A stretch of 64,000 nucleotides of DNA, taken from contig NC_059368.1 of the NCBI RefSeq assembly GCF_019703515.2, positions 35,913,831 to 35,977,830 of the forward strand. Direction: 5' to 3'. This document shows, piece after piece, positions 9,354-22,301 of this stretch. The notes beneath the pieces were generated by a model. That model had not been told where the DNA came from and ran no database searches. It saw nothing but the letters and a program-made list of their open reading frames with translations. The stretch comes from Myxocyprinus asiaticus (Eukaryota > Chordata > Actinopteri > Cypriniformes > Catostomidae). Every line of letters starts with the position of its first letter. The first letter of the stretch is position 1. A program made the translations under genes and the position numbers.

Positions 9354-11914
9354 ATCTTATATACACATAATTACACAACATAATATACAAATATTAATAT
9401 ACAATGTACAGTATACAATACACACAATATAGAATACACATACACACAATATAGAATACACAGTATATAATAAAAATAGTATATATAAAATATACAGTAG
9501 GTTGTATGTGCTGTATTGACATTCAGGCTGTCGGTTGATAGTCAGTTGCCAGTGTGTTGTTAAGAGAGAATATAATTTATGACAGTCCAGTGTAAGATTA
9601 ATAAAGTGCAGTGCTGATGTATATTGATTGTGAGAGATCAAGAGTTCAAAAGTCTAATTGCTCGGGGGAAGAAGCTGTCATGAATTCGGCTGGTACGGGT
9701 CCTTATGCTGTGATACCGCCTGCCTGATGGTAACAGTGAGATCAGCCCATGGCTCGGTAAACTTAATGATGGCATTGGAGCTATGTGTTGCCACACAGAC
9801 ATGTGTGTACAGGGAATACAGGAGTGGGCTGAGAACACAGCCCTGTGGGGCTCCAGTGTTGAGGGTCAGTGATGAGGAGATGTTGCTGCCCATTCTAACC
9901 ACCTGGTGTCTGCTTGACAGGAAGTCCAGGATCCAGCTGCACAGCGAGCTGTTTAAGCCCAGAGCCTGGAGTTTCTCATCAAGATTGTAGGGCACTATGG
10001 TGTTGAATGCTGAACAAACAGCATTCTCACATATGTGTTCCTTTTTACCAGGTGGGAGAGAGCAGTGTGTAGTGTAGATGCAATCGCTTCATCAGTTGAG
10101 CGGTTGTTGCGGTAAGCAAACTGCAGTGGGTCCAGTGAGGTAGGCAGCACAGAGCAGATGTAATCTCTGATTAGTCTCTCAAAGCATTTGCTGATTATGG
10201 GGGTCAGAGTAACAGGATGCCAGTCATTTAAGCAAGTGATTTTGGATTGCTTTGGTACAGGCACAATGATGGATGTTTTAAAGCATGTGGGGACTACAGA
10301 AAAAGTGAGGGAAAGGTTGAAAATATCTGTAAAAATACCAGCCAGTTGGTTCGTGCACGCTCTGATGACACGGCCCGGAATGCCGTCTGGACCCGTGGCT
10401 TTACGGATATACACCCATCAGAAGGATCGGGTTACATCCACTACAGAGATGGAGAGTGACTAACCTATGTAGCTTCGGCCGTGAGAGTGGTGTTATTTCC
10501 CTCTAAATATTTAGCTTATAGGCAGTGGTGTTCACGGCGGAGTTTTTATTCCCTTTGAAGTCCGAGATGATATTAATTCCCTGCCATATGCTTCTAGAGT
10601 CGGTGGTGTTGAACTGTCTTTCAATCTTGTCCCTGTACTGGCGTTTGGCTGCTCTGATAGTTTTGCGGAGGGCATAACTGGCTTGTTTATGCTCCTCCGC
10701 GTTCCCGGAATTAAAAGCGGAGGTCCGTGCATTAAGTGCCGCATGAACATCGCTATTAATCCATGGTTTCTGGTTGGGGTAGATCTGTATTGTTTTGGTC
10801 GGTACAACATCCTCTATGCACTTCCTGATGAAACACGTTACGCTATCAGCGTAGACCTCGATGTCGTCATCAGAGGCGGACCGGAACTTCTCCCAGTCCG
10901 CATGATCAAAACAGTCTTGTAGCATAGAATCTGATTGGTCTGACCAGCACTGGATTGTTCTGAGGGTGGGTGCTTCCTGTTTCAATTTCTGCCTGTAAGT
11001 GGGCAGAAGGAGAATGGAAGAGTGGTCTGATTTGCCAAATGGTGGGCGGGGGAGTGATTTGTAGCCATCTCGGAAGGGAGAGTAGCAATGGTCCAAAACC
11101 CGGTCCCCTTGTGTGTTGAAACTGATGTGTTGGTAGTATTTTGGTGCTATTGACTTGAAGTTGGCTTTGTTAAAGTCCCCGGTCACAATGAACGTGGCCT
11201 CAGGGTGTGCGGTTTCCTGCTTGCTTATACTCCCATACAGTTCCTTGAGTACCAGGTCTGTGTTGGCTTGTGGTGGGATGTATACCGCTGTGATAATGAC
11301 CGCTGTGAATTCCCTTGGTAGCCAGAATGGCAGACACAGAAGCATGAGAAATTCCAGATCAGGAGAGCAGAAAGACTTGATAGAATGTATGTTCCTCTGA
11401 TCACACCAGGATTTGTTGATCATAAAACATACACCACCACCTCTGCTTTTACCTGAGAGGTCTTTTGCTCCATCCACTTGATGCACGGAGAACCCCACAG
11501 GTTCGATGGCTGAGTCTGGAATCTCCACAGATATCCAAGTTTCTGTAAGGTAGATAATGCAGCAGTTCCTTGCCTCTCGTTGGAAATAGATCCGCATCTC
11601 CGTGTATACACCTTAGTCTGATGAGAACGCCGGCTCTCCTTCCCCTATTCCGGCTGCGTTTCTGCGGCTGGGCTGACCAGACAAAGGGCTCCGCTGTCGT
11701 GTTTGTAAACAGTGGGTCGGCACTGAGGTATTTAAAGTCTGGTTTTCGGTGTGCTATTGCAGAACCAATATCCAAAAGTGTTTGTCTATCGTAGACAATA
11801 GTGCAGACAACATCCAAGGCAAAAACATAAGAATTGTAGACAAAACAAACAAGAAACTGCAACATTGGGTCGGAGCTCGCAACGCAGCAGCCATACTCAG
11901 CGCCATCTTGAGTC
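9354..11914 (-). mobile_element. L2/CR1-type LINE, copy B, internally deleted
   Basis: Second copy of the 847-4172 LINE in the same orientation. The 5' end near 11914 matches copy A. The 3' UTR is interrupted at 9354 by the Tc1 element, so the terminal tail is missing. At about 9757 the sequence jumps, relative to copy A, from position 1413 to 1969, a deletion of about 555 bp. Compared with copy A the endonuclease part is more intact and the reverse transcriptase less so. Confidence 0.85.
9638..11865 (-). pseudogene. LINE copy B endonuclease/reverse transcriptase (broken)
   Basis: Frames 11865-11449 (hydrophobic N-terminus and basic region), 11597-10503 (364 codons, endonuclease with LTETW, GGGVCF, VTGDFN and GKSDHSS), 10414-9995 (reverse transcriptase fingers: KATGPDGIPG, CFKTSIIVPVPK) and 9995-9678 ([18 protein letters not shown]). 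The internal deletion begins right after the residues IIKF. That removes the catalytic FADD box and everything up to the last C-terminal block, which resumes as [14 protein letters not shown] at 9760-9638. This copy cannot encode an active polymerase. Confidence 0.85.
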
Positions 11915-11972
11915 TCCTATTTTGGCAAATGGCAAAGTATAAAACTCTTATTTTGGCAAATGGCAAAGCATA
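11915..11972 (+). repeat. Two-unit short tandem repeat
   Basis: A unit of about 30 bp containing TATTTTGGCAAATGGCAAAG is repeated twice in tandem immediately beyond the 5' boundary of LINE copy B. Its origin is unknown. Confidence 0.6.
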
Positions 11973-13378
11973 AAATGATATACGTATAAGAATAAGCAAT
12001 GCTAAGCAGGCTAGAAAGCTACAAACACAGAAGCGTGCTGTGTGCCAACATTATGTTAGAATCCACATTATGTTCTAAGAGTGCCACCTTGTGGTGGAAT
12101 GATGCAAGGACACCACATATTGCACTTAATGTAAAAAAACATAACAAAACATAGCGCTTAGAGCAAGATCTGCCCCACCTATATCTGTAGCTGCTACTGC
12201 ACTCCACAGACACTAAGCCGCCCATAGACCTGCCAAATTCCTGGGCATAGACCTTGGTGGCTGGACCGGCAATTTGTGCCACATTTAACAAGCACCACAA
12301 TGGCAGTAGCGCCAGAGACAGTCTCAGAGGCTGCTTTGTCCTCTTTCCCTGTCTGTGGGGGTAAGTTATGGTAAGCACCTTACCTGAGCACCTACATGTC
12401 TCAGTAATGAAAAGACCAGCAACAAAATATCCCTGACACCACCATCGCCAAAAATAAACATTAGATTAGTTTGTAGTCTTGAGTTTCATGTGTTCACAGT
12501 GAAAGCAATAAGTCTCACTAAGTGCCACTTATAAAACAGTGTTCGTTCCCATCAGATAGAGGGATATATTGACTGTTTTCATGTGCCTGTGGAAATATTT
12601 GCAAAATGCTGTCTTTAAAATGAGGTCGTTAAGCAAACGGCTGTTTTAGTTTATTTTCATAGATAGAAAAACACACAAAGCAACACAATGCAATCATCAT
12701 TAAACATGGAAGTGTTTAAAAGATACACCATCTGTTGGAGCACACAGGGAGAAAATAGAAGATCCATTTGCTGAAATAGTTCAGATCCAAATGACAGTTA
12801 TCGTTGATTTGGATTCCAGAGCATGAGAGATGTTCCCACGAACCTGAAGAGGAAAATTCTGGTGATGTAGCATTGTGCCCCGGCATATATGCATTAAGCT
12901 CGCTCCAGAACAACTCGATTTGGGTGGGGAGTGTCACACTTAGTGACTGTTTTCACTGATCTTGCCCTCCTAGTCAGTGAGCCTGTCACACTTACCGATT
13001 AAAAAGTTGTTATGTTATGGCAGTCATTATGTAGAGATGTCCTACATAACGACTGCCTTTGAATTTTCTCAACGCTTCACTGTCACGCCCCATTTTCACA
13101 GCCAATCAACCTGAAGCTTTTGAATACACAGGTATTTTTCAGTATTACTCCAAGAGTCTGCAGCATCTGCTATGCTTGGTTGATTGTAAAAGACATATCC
13201 AATTGAGATTGCAAAAAGAAATTGCATCCTTTTCATTCACACATTTATTGTCAGATTTTGCAAAGAGCTGGGCAACAAATGTGTGTCATTTGGTAGAAAG
13301 TGAACTATTCAAAAGTATATAAAAGCATCATGTACTAAAATAACTCAAAAGTACAAACTTGTAAGGTATACATATTTA
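11973..13378. other. Unassigned interval
   Basis: A minus-strand open frame at 12378-12019 (119 codons) and a plus-strand one at 13059-13322 (87 codons) have no family signature I recognise. I see no splice context or repeat boundary that would support them as genes. Confidence 0.4.
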
Positions 13379-13380
13379 TA

Positions 13381-14003
<623 letters not shown>

Positions 14004-14005
14004 TA

Positions 14006-15892
14006 CATAATGCTGTATTAACGTATACTACAATATATTTATATAATCTAAAATTGTATACAAATATAAAGCTTATGTGTACATTATATAAAATAATATA
14101 AGACCCAAGTATTAAATGTAAAAGGTTTTACACATTTATTATCACATTGTGCAAAGATCTGGGCAGCAGAATTATTTTTCTTTTAATAGTCTGTCATGAT
14201 ATCATATATTAGACATAAAAACAGACTGTTTTGGCTCATTTTAGTGCAAGAAAAAAGCTTGGTGATAGAATCTGAGTGCGATGAAAACATTCACATCAGC
14301 TTGACATCTTGTCTGTTCTTCAGTAAAAGAAGCTCATTGGTCACTTGTCGAGAACACAAGCCCCCACCTCAGTGACAGAATGATTTTTTTCAAACAAAAC
14401 TGCTTTTTTTCAGTCTTTGAAGCCATTAACTCAGCAGGGAGTCCCGACAGTCAAGTGATTAACACCACCCGCTGAGAGATGCTAATGCGCGCTCTGTCTC
14501 CCTCTGCCTGGCAGGTGATTATGTTAATTAATCTAACACCTGAAAATCATTGGAAAAATCAGCTAGTGAGACATCGCCTTTAGATATGTGCTCATAGGGC
14601 TGAGCAACAAGCACCACCTGCCAATATGTAACTACTGTGATTTTATAGGGTTTCAGAAATCGGTACCCCTGAGAGGAGTTCCCATAGCATCAGCTACTGA
14701 TGCAGCATCGAAGTGACCGATTTGAAAGGGAACTATCTTATATTTGAGCTTCTTCAAATTTTCCACACTCTGTCTAGATTACAGCTCTGCACACTTTCAC
14801 ACTTTCTCTCAAGCAACTTGTGGGCTACATTTCTTTCACTATCTGCTCTAACTCATCCATTTAAAAAAAAAAAAATGTATAACATTTTCCTGCCACCATC
14901 CTGTGTGTGCCAGTGGGTGTGAGTGGGTGACTGAGTGAAAGGTGAGCTCTTGATCAGTCACCTACTAACTCTTATCTCTGGTCTTTGCTACTGTGGTAGT
15001 GGGGGCATGGTTGAGTGCCAACTTGTGAATGGAGAGAGAGATCAGGAGATGAGAATGGTAAGGATCATCACCTGGCAATGATTGTCTCCAACAGCTGTTT
15101 GTCATTGCAGTGAGAGTTGGAGATGGATTTAAGAGTGAGCCAGATGCCAGTGAGGCAGAGTGAGAGAGAGCTACCACACATACCCCGAGACTCTATTAAG
15201 CTGTGTGCACTGAAAAGCATGATTATTGAGTGAAGTGCTGAAAAGTCAATTTTATGTTATAAAATAAATACCGTTTGAGTTACGGTAAAACCTCGCTCAC
15301 TGTAGCAAATCCCTTAAAGGTTTCCCTTACCTAAGAGAAGTGTCTAAGGGATTATATGCAACACCCTCAAATCTTTCCCTCAGGTAAGGGGAAATCACGC
15401 TTTAAGTGTTATACTTATGGGAAAAACTTAAGGTGTTTTGTGCAACCAGGAACTGTCCTTTTACAAGTGCGCATGCACGTTAAACAAGAGAGATGAGATG
15501 AGAGAGATGCATGGAGAGACATGGATTTACAGTCCTATAGAAAGAAACAATTAACTACTTGTGTACTTGTGTGTGGATTAATAATTTTCACAAACATGTT
15601 AAAATGAAAACACTGTGAACATGGAATGTGCTGGGATCATTTTCTACACATTAGTAATAGATGCTGCAAAGACACGGAAAAGAGTGAGGGCAGTTCTTGG
15701 AGAGCTCGCTTGGTGTCTGCATGCATCTTGTGTGCTTATGCAACTGTCCCTCACCGCGTCCAGTACATTATGCATACATTCAGTATAATGATGCTCGATA
15801 CCTATACAAACCCATGTGTTCAGTATGCAAAATCAATATTTTATTTTTCATATTTATACTACTACCTCTATAAACCAATACCCATTTGAACA
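14006..15892. other. Unassigned interval
   Basis: No gene or complete mobile element recognised. A short inverted pair around CCCTTACCT/AGGTAAGGG occurs at about 15310-15400. From about 15750 the sequence becomes similar to the second copy of a dispersed repeat near 39690. Confidence 0.4.
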
Positions 15893-16345
15893 TAACTTAC
15901 TGAGCACTTCATTAGGAACACTACACTAATACTGGGAAGGGCCTCCCTTAGCTCTCAAAACAGCCTCAGTTCTTCGTGGCTTGGAAACATTTGGAATACT
16001 GGATTGTTGGAAACATTCCTTTGAGATTCTGGTCCATGCTGACATGATTGCATCACGCAATTTCTGCAGATTTGTCAGCTGCACATTGATGCTATATTCA
16101 TATTTCATATTTACATGGCGCTTCAAGGTAATACAAAGAATACCATGGTACTACCATGGTACTGCACTATATGACTACCATATTCATGTACTATTGTATG
16201 CTATTGCAAGGTGCTCCCAGGTAATGCCTACATGTCCAAAAACATGGTAATGCCATGGCACTTTTTTTTAATGTGTTTTCATGTAGGCTACTAAGTGTTT
16301 TGATGCTTACGTTCACAAGCTGCATACATGTTGAACTTAATAACA
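15750..16345. repeat. Dispersed repeat, copy 1
   Basis: Similar in sequence and order to about 39690-40510. Shared blocks include ACAAACCCATGTGTTCA (about 15810 and 39703), ACTACCATGGTA (about 16150 and 40297), CATGGTAATGCCATGG (about 16243 and 40384) and GTTCACAAGCTGCA (about 16311 and 40479). It has palindromic CCATGG-containing segments and no coding capacity. The identity of the family is unknown to me. Confidence 0.7.
15926..16126 (-). pseudogene. Tc1-like transposase C-terminal remnant
   Basis: A 66-codon minus-strand frame ends in RTEAVLRAKGGPSQY, the characteristic C-terminus of Tc1 transposases (R-x-x-A-V-x-x-A-K-G-G-P-x-x-Y). It is preceded by KLRDAIMSAWTRISKECFQQ, matching the helix before it. 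The DDE core is absent, and no TIR can be placed with confidence. Confidence 0.7.
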
Positions 16346-16949
16346 GTGATGCACCGAAATGAAAATTCTTGGCAAATCCGAAAGTACTGGACACTCTAGG
16401 CTGAAAAACGATTACATTTTTTATTTTATTTTTTATTTTTTTTATTAGACTTTGTTTGGAATAATTCTTAATATTATAAGTTCTTACACTTAGAAAACAC
16501 ATTAATACATAACATTTAGATGAATAACTTATAATTGTTATAATAATATTTTTATTCTTATTTTTTAAATATTGCACTCTCTATACAATATGTAAAAACT
16601 GACTTTTGCCTAATACAAGTGCTAATAAACTACTTAAGAGTACACAACAAATTACAAATGCATATCCTCCTATTCTAATAGTTTTCCTTGTATCACTTAC
16701 AGATCCAGTTTCAGTTGACAAGTGTGAATTTGCGCGACACTGTGAGTGGCAGATGCCGAGCATGTGGACACATACACACACACTTTAAGGAGGTATGTGT
16801 GTCTCAATTGTAAGCACGACGTAGAAATATATAATGGAGTGTCTATTTGCACCCTGGTGTAAATAGCATCTGCTACAAAGTGCAACTATTTGCACCCCCG
16901 ATAGTCTGGTGGAACCACAGAATTATACGAAAAACTAAGCATAAAGTGT

Positions 16950-17110
16950 TGTTGCAGTGGTGTGGGGTGTAAAGACGGTGTGAGAATGAGTAGTGTTGTC
17001 CTAGCGACCGCGGTTCGAATCCAAGTTTTGTCACACTCTTTTTCCCATCTGATTTCCTGTTTCCACTCTTATTATTTCCTTTAATACTACTTAAAGTAAT
17101 AGATACAAAT
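16950..17110 (+). mobile_element. Degenerate tRNA-like SINE candidate
   Basis: A perfect Pol III B box, GGTTCGAATCC, occurs at about 17011-17021, with a decayed A-box-like stretch (GGTGTGGGGTGTAAAGACGG) about 60 bp upstream. The following pyrimidine-rich segment is typical of fish tRNA-derived SINE bodies. The region sits between two inverted blocks of TATTTGCACC-containing sequence (about 16845 and 17570), suggesting it lies within a larger TIR-bearing repeat. The family was not identified. Confidence 0.45.
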
Positions 17111-17224
17111 TTATATAGATGTTGATTCCATTTCACAGTGATTTGGTCACTGTGATTGTCGGGGAGTGCAGAGAAGGGGTCTGTCGATCGCACTTGTCCA
17201 CGCGGCTCGGCATCACTTGTGTGT

Positions 17225-17480
17225 AGATTGCATCACTGTATTACTATAGTAATATTGTAGTAACTATGTTTTTTGGAAGAAACCATAGTTTTAATGCAAT
17301 TAACCATGGTGTTATTACAGTAATATGGTGGTAATATAGTAACCATGGTTAATTTTGTGGTTAATGAAAATGTACAAAAAATACCATTGTGAAACTATGG
17401 TTACTGTAGTAAAACCAAGGTTGTTTTTTCTAAGGTAAGGTTAAGGTTAGGTTTAGGGGTAGAGGTTAATGTAATGTATC
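17225..17480. repeat. CCATGGTTA-rich dispersed repeat
   Basis: Many overlapping palindromic blocks (AACCATGGT, TATGGTTACTGTAGTAAAACC) recur in similar form at about 43110-43330. It ends with an imperfect telomere-like string (TAAGGTTAGGTTTAGGGG), also seen near 40000 and, in complement, near 57050. It is non-coding. Confidence 0.6.
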
Positions 17481-18421
17481 TCTGGGACTATAAATAAACA
17501 CAGTAAACACACTGCAGTGATGCCCATACTGTCTGATAGTATTTAAATATGGGTGCAAATAGAATCTGACACTATTTGCACCAGGGTTGGGGTGCAAATA
17601 GTGGGGGGCATGCTGCTGAATTATTTAGAGCAGTTTCTTTGTCAACGCTACACCACTACCTTATTAATAAAATAGCTTCGCTACTGAAAAGCTATTTTAT
17701 TTAAAAAAACTAGCGAAGCTACCACCTTGCTACTGAGCAGTGTAGTTAAGTTACCCCTCACAGTAAGGCAACCCCCACCTGCTTTGGTGATATTTTTAGC
17801 AGAGCAGCTCATGCTCTGTTGGAGTGATGCCTGTTACTCCCCTCTTGGCTCCAGTGATCTTTTGTTTCACTAGAGGTTTGGTGTAGAGGTAGAGAGACTT
17901 GATGATGCTGTGTTAGCTAGCACTGGAGAAGGTAGTGGAGCAGCCTTTTCTTTAGAATATATGGTGCATTTTCTGTCTGTTCTTTAAGGTGCTTGGGTTA
18001 ATTGCAAGCTCCTTCTATGAGAGGAATCAAGCTTTGGAAAAATATTGGTGAAAAAAACTAAAATGGGAATTTGCATCTGATAATAAAATGTTGAGTTTTG
18101 GGTACTGCAGGCTTCTTAACTAGCTTAACCAACAAGACCTTCTATGTAGATTAGGGATCGATGCCTTTTTCAGGCATCAATAATCAGAAAATTTTCCCGA
18201 TTATTTTTGATCCATCCACCTTTTTCCTAAACACAGAAGTGTTCCACGATTTGCCTGTTTTCAATTTCCAGTCTCCAATGTTTTCACTTGCATCAGCGTA
18301 TATTCTTAGCAGGTAATGTGATGTTAAAGTATTACATTTGTAAAAACTGTCAAAAAACATATGGCTCTTTATTGCAGATACTTTAGAGTCACGTTTTTTG
18401 ACAGTGCCTCACCTAAATGGG

Positions 18422-19109
18422 TACACTGTAAAAAATAATCCTGTAAAAAAACAGTAAACTACTGGCAGCTATGGTTGCCAGCATTATACTGTAAAATACG
18501 GTGTGTTACCGTTCTTGAAATTAACAGCAATATACTGTTTTTGACAGCTACAGTATACAACTGCAATTTAGCAGCATATTGCTGTTAAATTACATACTGT
18601 CTACTGTTGTTGAAATTAACAGCTATGTTCCCAGCATGCACTGCGGTATGAAGAATTTACTTCGATTTTTTCTTCGAATTTGCTGGTTTATTTTGACATT
18701 GTTTTTGTTGTAGTCTAAGTTACTTGTATTTTAATGTTCAGCTTTTACTTTTTTACATAAAAGTATGTTTGTTAACTATCACCATTGTTGCATTTTGTAT
18801 GCCGAGAGTTGATTTCTGTGTGTGACTTGCAGAGGCGCAAAAACCATATATGCAAGTTATGCTATGAAAAATATACATTTCAAAATGTCACTATAGCTTT
18901 CACCAAGATGATATCACGATTTTAAATGTTCATTTTCCCTTAATGCCTTGCATAGAACAGCTATTTACCGTAAAACTAGTCACTTCACAGTGAGCCTGCT
19001 CTTGATCTCCCAGAATGCAGCATTTTTAACAGCAAGCTACTGTATTTAAGAATCACAGTAGATTGCTGTAGGAATTTGGCCGTAAATTTACAATAATTTT
19101 TACAGTGTA
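18422..19109. mobile_element. MITE-like element with TACACTGTAAAAA termini
   Basis: Terminal inverted repeats: left TACACTGTAAAAAATAAT at 18422, right ATAATTTTTACAGTGTA ending at 19109. The interior has repeated TACTGT/ACAGTA and TTAACAGC blocks in both orientations and could fold extensively. There is no coding sequence. The same terminus is common in fish genomes in my recollection; the superfamily is not certain. Confidence 0.7.
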
Positions 19110-19355
19110 GATGACATGAAGCGATGGTCTGATGTTAGTTATGTTTATATCATTCATTAATTTGAGTTGTTATGACACCCAAAAACTGCACTAGTTAAGC
19201 CTGAAATTAATTTTTACTCCAAATGACACTTAAATGGTTGTTGTTCTCCATCTACTTTGCTAGTTTTGGTAGTTTTTACATTGCATCTCGTGACCAGAAA
19301 CAGAAAACGTCGTGGTTACTGGTGTAACCTCCGTTCCCTGATGGAGGGAACGAGA

Positions 19356-19520
19356 CCTTGGTGTCGATGTAGTGACACTAGGGGTCACTCTTGGGAGCCC
19401 GAGACACCTCTGGTCTTTGATAAAAGGCCAATGAAAATTGGCGAGTGGTATTTGCATGCCACTCCCCCGAACATACGGGTATAAAAGGAGCTGGTATGCA
19501 ACCACTCATTCAGGTTTTAC
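19356..19520 (-). repeat. DIRS copy 1, 3' inverted terminal repeat
   Basis: This stretch is the reverse complement of about 25490-25660 at the other end of the element. It contains GGGTATAAAAGGAGCTGG (about 19479-19496), a TATA-box-like core also present in copies 2 and 3 but damaged in the 5' repeat of this copy. Confidence 0.85.
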
Positions 19521-19589
19521 GCTGAGGAGCCGATATAAGGTCCGGCCATTTCAGCGGGTAGTTCAGCATTGTGGCAGGAGGGACCAACG

Positions 19590-19687
19590 TCTTGTTCCCT
19601 CCATCAGGGAACGGAGGTTACACCAGTAACCACGACGTTCCCTATCTGTCACTCACTCGACGTTGGTGTCGATGTAGTGACACTAGG
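19590..19687 (-). repeat. DIRS copy 1, internal complementary region
   Basis: Bases 19590-19639 are the reverse complement of the outermost left end 19306-19355 (one mismatch by eye). Bases 19637-19687 are the reverse complement of the outermost right end 25626-25676 (no mismatch seen). The two halves share one GTT, as expected if the region copies the joined ends of a circular molecule. Confidence 0.92.
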
Positions 19688-20439
19688 TGTCCCTATACAA
19701 AACGCCACAAGGCTAAACTGTGTTACGTGAACTGGCGGTGTGTGGTGGGCAGACTTGCTGTGTGCCTCATAGCCAGCGCACCAGGTCGACACGTAACCTC
19801 CCCCAACACAGTTATGAGTGTCGAACGGCCCTTTTTGGGGACAAGTCGACTACCCAGAGATAAAGACAGGCTTAACCCAGTCGTGGCCTCTTTCCCTTTC
19901 TCTTTTTCCACTCCCTAAAAAAGAAGGGGGATTATCTGACTGGGCCGCCAGATCTAGTCGGGGGGTGTCCCTCCCAAGGGGAGGACACCGCAGAGACCAC
20001 ACCTCGCCCCAAGAGAGGGGGGGATATTTAAGTGGAAGAATACATCACATGGTCTTTCCAACCATGTGTAGAGCCTTCAAGGCAGATCCTGCCCAATGAG
20101 GGAGGAGTTACTACAACATGGAGACTGAGGGGCTCTGCCCAAGGAAGACGCAGTTTGCCAGTAGGGAAACGAACTAGCGGAAGATATAGATTTCATGGGG
20201 TTAGCCTTACAGGGAACCGCCACATGCGGAGCACCTACCCCAAAACCGGGCTCTTAGTTAGCGTGTGTACTGGGCCGGCAGCGAGTCTCTCCGAAAACTC
20301 GACTGCCACAGGGCTCGGAGGAAGTCAACCAGGGAACAACTTTTGTGAACACTACTGGGAATTAACAGCACACGTCTTCAGCTCAAAAGGAGGTGGAAGG
20401 CGCTATGTGCAAGCGATACACCCGGCCGGCTATCCCGGG

Positions 20440-21373
20440 CTTATCCGCTTGTGTTGCGTGCCACTACCTGGGATGAAACCGGTTCCACCGGTTGTAGAAC
20501 CTTGCAAAGGTGTTGGGTGTTGCCCAGCCCGCTGCTCTGCAAATGTCTGTTAGAGAGGCACCTCTGGCCAGGGCCCAAGAAGCCGCTACACCACGGGTAG
20601 AATGGGCTCGTAGCCCTACCGGGGGTGGCATGTTTTGGGCGAGACATGCCATAGTTATGGCGTCAATGAGCCAGTGGGCGATCCTCTGCTTGGAGACAGC
20701 GCTTCCTTTCCGCTGTGCACCAAAGCAGACAAAGAGCTGCTCAGAGATTCTAAAGCTCTGCGTGCGATCCAAATAGATGCGTAAAGCACGCACCGGACAC
20801 AGCAACGCCAGGGCTGGGTCTGCCTCCTCCTGGGGCAGCGCTTGCAGGTTCACCACCTGGTCCCTAAAAGGAGTGGTGGGAACCTTGGGCACATAGCCCA
20901 GTCGGGGGTCTCAGGATCACGCGAGAATAGCCCGGACCGAACTCCAGGCACGTTTCGCTGACAAAGAATGCTTGCAGGTCACCTACCCTCTTGATGGAAG
21001 TGAGCGCAGTCAGGAGGGCAGTCTTCAAGGAGAGTGCCTTAAGCCCGGCTGACTGCAAAGCTCAAAGGGGGCTCTCTGTAGACCCTGAAAAACTACAGAG
21101 GTCCGATGAGGGAACAAGGCGCGGCCTGGAGGGATTCAGCCTCCTGGCACCTCTTAGGAACCTGATGATCAGATCATGCTTCCCTAAGGACTTACCGTCG
21201 ACTGCGTCATGGTGTGCTGCTATGGCAGCAATGTACACCTTCAAGGTGGAAGGGGACAGCCTCCCTTCCAACCTCTCTTGCAGGAAGGAAAGCACTGATC
21301 TGACTGCGCACCTCTGGGGGTCTTCCTGATGGGAAGAACACCACTTAGCGAACAGACGCCACTTAAAAGGCAT
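20440..21373 (-). pseudogene. DIRS copy 1 tyrosine recombinase (frameshifted)
   Basis: Three frames give a near-complete enzyme. 21373-21062 is the N-terminal core-binding part (KWRLFAKWCSS, LSPSTLKVYIAAIAAHH). 21058-20864 has box I with its arginine (LTSIKRVGDLQAF). 20892-20464 has the catalytic HSTR (His97, Arg100 of that frame) and the nucleophile region NTFARFYN with Tyr at 20496-20494. It would integrate circular element DNA. The catalytic residues are all present, but frameshifts at about 21060 and 20890 separate them. Confidence 0.88.
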
Positions 21374-21599
21374 ACAGGTGCCTCGTAGAGGGAGCCCTAG
21401 CCTGAGTGAACGTGTCTACCACCGCAGGTGGGAGACAGCTTAGGTCTTCCACGTCCCATCCAGGGGCCAGACATGGAGATTCCAGAGGTCTGGGCACAGG
21501 TGCCGGATGGTGCCCCTTCCCTGAGAAAGAAGGGCCTTCCTCAGGGGAATTTGCCCAGGGGGAGCTGTCACGAGGAGCGTGAGGTCCGAGCACCACGTC

Positions 21600-22301
21600 T
21601 GGGCGGGCCAGTAGGGTGCTTACCAGGACGACCTTCTCCTCGTCCTCCCTGACCTTGCACAGGGTCTGTGCGAGCAGGCTCACTGGGAGAAAACGCATAT
21701 TTGCGAATGCCAGGGGACCAGCTGTGTGCCAGCGCGTCTATGCTGAGGAAGGCCTCGGTGAGGGCGTACCAGAGCGGGCAGTGGGAGGATTCTTGGGAGG
21801 TGAACAGGTGCACCTGTGCCTGACCGAATCGACTCCAAATCGGCTGGACCACCTGAAGGTGGAGTCTCCACTCTCCCTTGAGGGTAACATGTTGTTACGG
21901 CGCGTCCGCCGAAGTGTTGAGGTTGCCCGGGATGTGAGTAGCTTGCAGTGACTTGGTGCTGCTAACTCCGTTGGAGGAGACGGCGGGCGAGTTATGACAT
22001 ACAGCGGGAGCGCAGACCGCCTTGGCGGTTGACATATGCTACCGCTGCCGTGCTGTCTGTCCGAACTAGCACGTGCTTGCCTTGGATCAACGGCCGGAAC
22101 CTCCACAGGGCGAGCAGAATTGCCAGTAACTCGAGGCAGTTGATGTGCCAACGCAGCCGCGGACCCGTCTAGAGGCCGGCGGCTGCGTGCCCGTTGCCAA
22201 CAGCGCCCCAGCCCGTTTTGGAGGCGTCTGTCGTGACCACGACGCGCCTGGAGACCAGTTCTAGCGGAACACCTGCTCGTGGAAACGAGAGGTCGGTCCA
22301 A
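21600..22301 (-). pseudogene. DIRS copy 1 RNase H region (broken)
   Basis: Conceptual reading across frames gives VVTTDASKTGWGAV (about 22240-22199), an ELLAILLALWRF block and RTDSTAAVAYVNRQGG. This is the usual pattern of the RNase H domain that follows DIRS reverse transcriptases, with acidic residues in TDAS, EL and TDS. The segment RFGQAQVHLFTSQESSHCPLWYAL follows downstream and is shared with copy 3. Several frame changes are present. Confidence 0.75.

Noticed and set aside
12019..12378. 119-codon minus-strand frame
   Set aside because: No family motif and no support from neighbours.
20032..20553. 173-codon plus-strand frame
   Set aside because: Antisense to the DIRS recombinase and 3' region; the minus strand carries the recognisable motifs.
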